Assembly (NCBI GenBank): GCA_903813345.2
Contig: CAIIXF020000012.1
Coordinates: 15,928,020 to 15,992,019, forward strand
Source of the DNA: Owenia fusiformis
Lineage: Eukaryota > Annelida > Polychaeta > Sabellida > Oweniidae
Direction: 5' to 3'
Length of the DNA stretch: 64,000 nucleotides
The notes under the pieces are model-generated. The model worked only from the letters and a program-made list of their open reading frames with translations, was not told the DNA's origin and searched no databases. Below, piece by piece: positions 62,376 through 64,000 of the stretch. Position 1 is the first letter of the stretch. Each line of letters begins with the position of its first letter. Position numbers and translations under genes: made by a program.

Positions 62376-63889
62376 ATGAAAAGCAATGAAAAGAGGTTAT
62401 TATAGCAGCCAGTATTTTTTATTTTCTGATTTAAACAAAGTATTTGCCAAAACACTGTTCATAAGAGCCACTTTTTATTCAGGTTTTACTCTAATAAAAT
62501 AGTATTTAATTGTGAATGCACATGTAATATTTATAGCACTTTCAATCTATTCTGGATTATTTATTTCTACGTAATACTTATACTCTGATGTAATGTATAA
62601 TTTGGAAACAGTTCAGTCAACCTGCAGTATGTTAAATAAAGAATTGTTTACTACCAACATGATATTGTTTTTGTTCTTGTAACTACACTATCAGTACAGT
62701 AGTTTAAAAGAGGGCTTCATCTGCACTATTTGAATTACAGATCTTAAGTCTCTCACCTTATCAAAATGGGTTGAATAATTCCAGGACTTTTTAATGAGTA
62801 TTGTCATCATGGTTACCAAAGCAACCATTAAATCTTAATCTATTAAAGTAAAGGTGTATCTTAACATTGAGAGTTCGAGGAAATAAGTGTCGGAACCAAC
62901 ACAAGATGTTTGTGCAAAACATTTTGAATTACCTTTATATCTAGCTTATGTCTTTCACATTTAGCCTCAGACTTCCCCCCCCCCCTGAACATTAGTCTTC
63001 CACTCAATGTTTTTAACAAAATAAAACGTTGGCTAAAAACAATAGATTCACAGGGTGACCTCATCTTGATCCACAAGGTGTCAGTTGTACCTTCCTCTCT
63101 AGACCAATGGAAAGTGACAATGGGGTGACCAACTTTTCCTTAGTTGTCATTATCAGACCCAAGTTACCATTGATACCAAATTACCAATATGAATGGACAA
63201 TAACCCCCGGGTTCAATAATTCTATGACATTGGCCCCTAAATAATGAGCCAATGGCTAATTCAACTGACAGGAAAATAAGGGTGATCATATTCAAATTTA
63301 AAACCATACAGATTTCAGAGATTATTTTCTAATGGATGGGCCATAAGCTTAATAAGCATAATTCCCTTAGGAAAAAACCCATGTTTTTACATGCGTGGCG
63401 AAAGATGGCACATGTTCTTACTTTACTTCACTTTAACTTGCTTCATTTTGCCCCATGTGTGGCGTGGCATGTTGTTGTAAAAACAAGAGATGGCACTCTT
63501 GATTTTACTCCACTTTTACACGGGGCAAACTGTGGCAGAACATGAACAATGTGGCAAAATCATGTAACTCTTGTCTTGGTTTTACATGACTCCGCCATGT
63601 TTTTCCCACTGTGTGTAAGTATGGGGAATCGTGGTTACATGAAATAACATGAAATGTAGTACATTTTAGAGAAAATAGAGGGACTTACTTGTGCTCCTTA
63701 ATTCACCTGGTTAGGTGTTTTTATTTCATTCTATTTTTATTATTTTACATTTCTGACAGTTTTTAGGCATTAAGGAGCCCTAACCAAATAAACTATGAAA
63801 AGGCAGATTTTCTTTTGGAAACCAACTTCTCGAGTTAATCATATTTTCATATTCTAAAACTGCATCCATGAACCTGTAGTTAAAGCTGT

Positions 63890-64000
63890 ATATAGTAGAA
63901 AATTGAACCTGTAGTAAGTAATTGAACCTATAGTTGAACCTGTAGTTGAGAGTTTTACATGTAATTGAATTGAACCTATAGTTGAACCCGTAGTTGAAAG
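63890..64000. repeat. TTGAACCTGTAGT short tandem repeat, cut by the window end
   Basis: At least six units of TTGAACC(T/C)(G/A)TAG(T) with variable spacers reach the last base. Confidence 0.8.

Larger units (their letters stand above)
60711..64000. other. Right flank; no gene supported
   Basis: Beyond the repeats listed separately there is an orphan 96-codon frame at 60971-61261 and a C-run at 62974. No splice-consistent gene could be built. Confidence 0.45.

Overview
The window reads as metazoan nuclear DNA: AT-rich, with spliced genes (GT-AG introns, consistent phases), large introns and a very dense load of short interspersed DNA transposons. Gene content (a SPRING1 orthologue, an LRRC14/PRAME-family leucine-rich-repeat gene, intronless rhodopsin-class GPCRs) and the many hairpin-type transposons suit a marine invertebrate. 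Minisatellites that span the intron/acceptor/exon junction recall, from memory, the 'mirage' minisatellites described in amphioxus, so an invertebrate deuterostome is my best guess. The species cannot be fixed from sequence alone.

Layout. (1) 2191-37761, minus strand: one 22-exon gene. I joined the exons by splice phase into an uninterrupted 1256-codon reading frame. It encodes a divergent TBC (Rab-GAP-like) domain followed by a beta-rich C-terminal half. Intron 13 (9029-19322) hosts a two-exon plus-strand gene for a small single-pass membrane protein (11010-11913). Intron 5 (24845-35740) hosts two tandemly duplicated intronless GPCR genes on the minus strand (29426-30502 and 31998-33068). 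(2) 38077-43376, minus: SPRING1 (C12orf49), complete in five exons, 203 aa, with a palindromic NRF1-like site just upstream of its ATG. (3) 43377-47925: the interval between divergent genes. It holds a 232-bp-spaced direct duplication and a 1293-bp DNA transposon at 46075-47367 with 44-bp terminal inverted repeats that begin CACGGTG and 5-bp target duplications ATGTG. That end structure is Transib/RAG-like. The element carries a two-exon, 45-codon micro-gene. (4) 47926-58506, plus: an LRRC14-type gene, seven coding exons, 544 aa. (5) 58507-64000: 3' flank with short repeats and MITEs and no gene I can support.

The most unusual signal is a set of tandem arrays, each spanning a splice acceptor plus the first part of the exon. 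Four lie in the TBC gene (periods 91, 102, 109 and 117 bp; the last has about 19 copies) and a diverged two-copy case lies at SPRING1 exon 4. All sit on the acceptor side. The 870-codon plus-strand frame at 24727-27339 is an artefact of the 117-bp array. Around the genes are several interspersed families: a TGTCACCACC-ended family with at least 11 copies, TTAA-flanked elements, a TA-flanked mariner-type MITE, a GATGCGAGTAG-ended family, CAGGGCT-ended elements and numerous foldback hairpins. Comparison of the two GPCR duplicates supplies an empty site that fixes the exact ends of one insertion and orders two insertions after the duplication.
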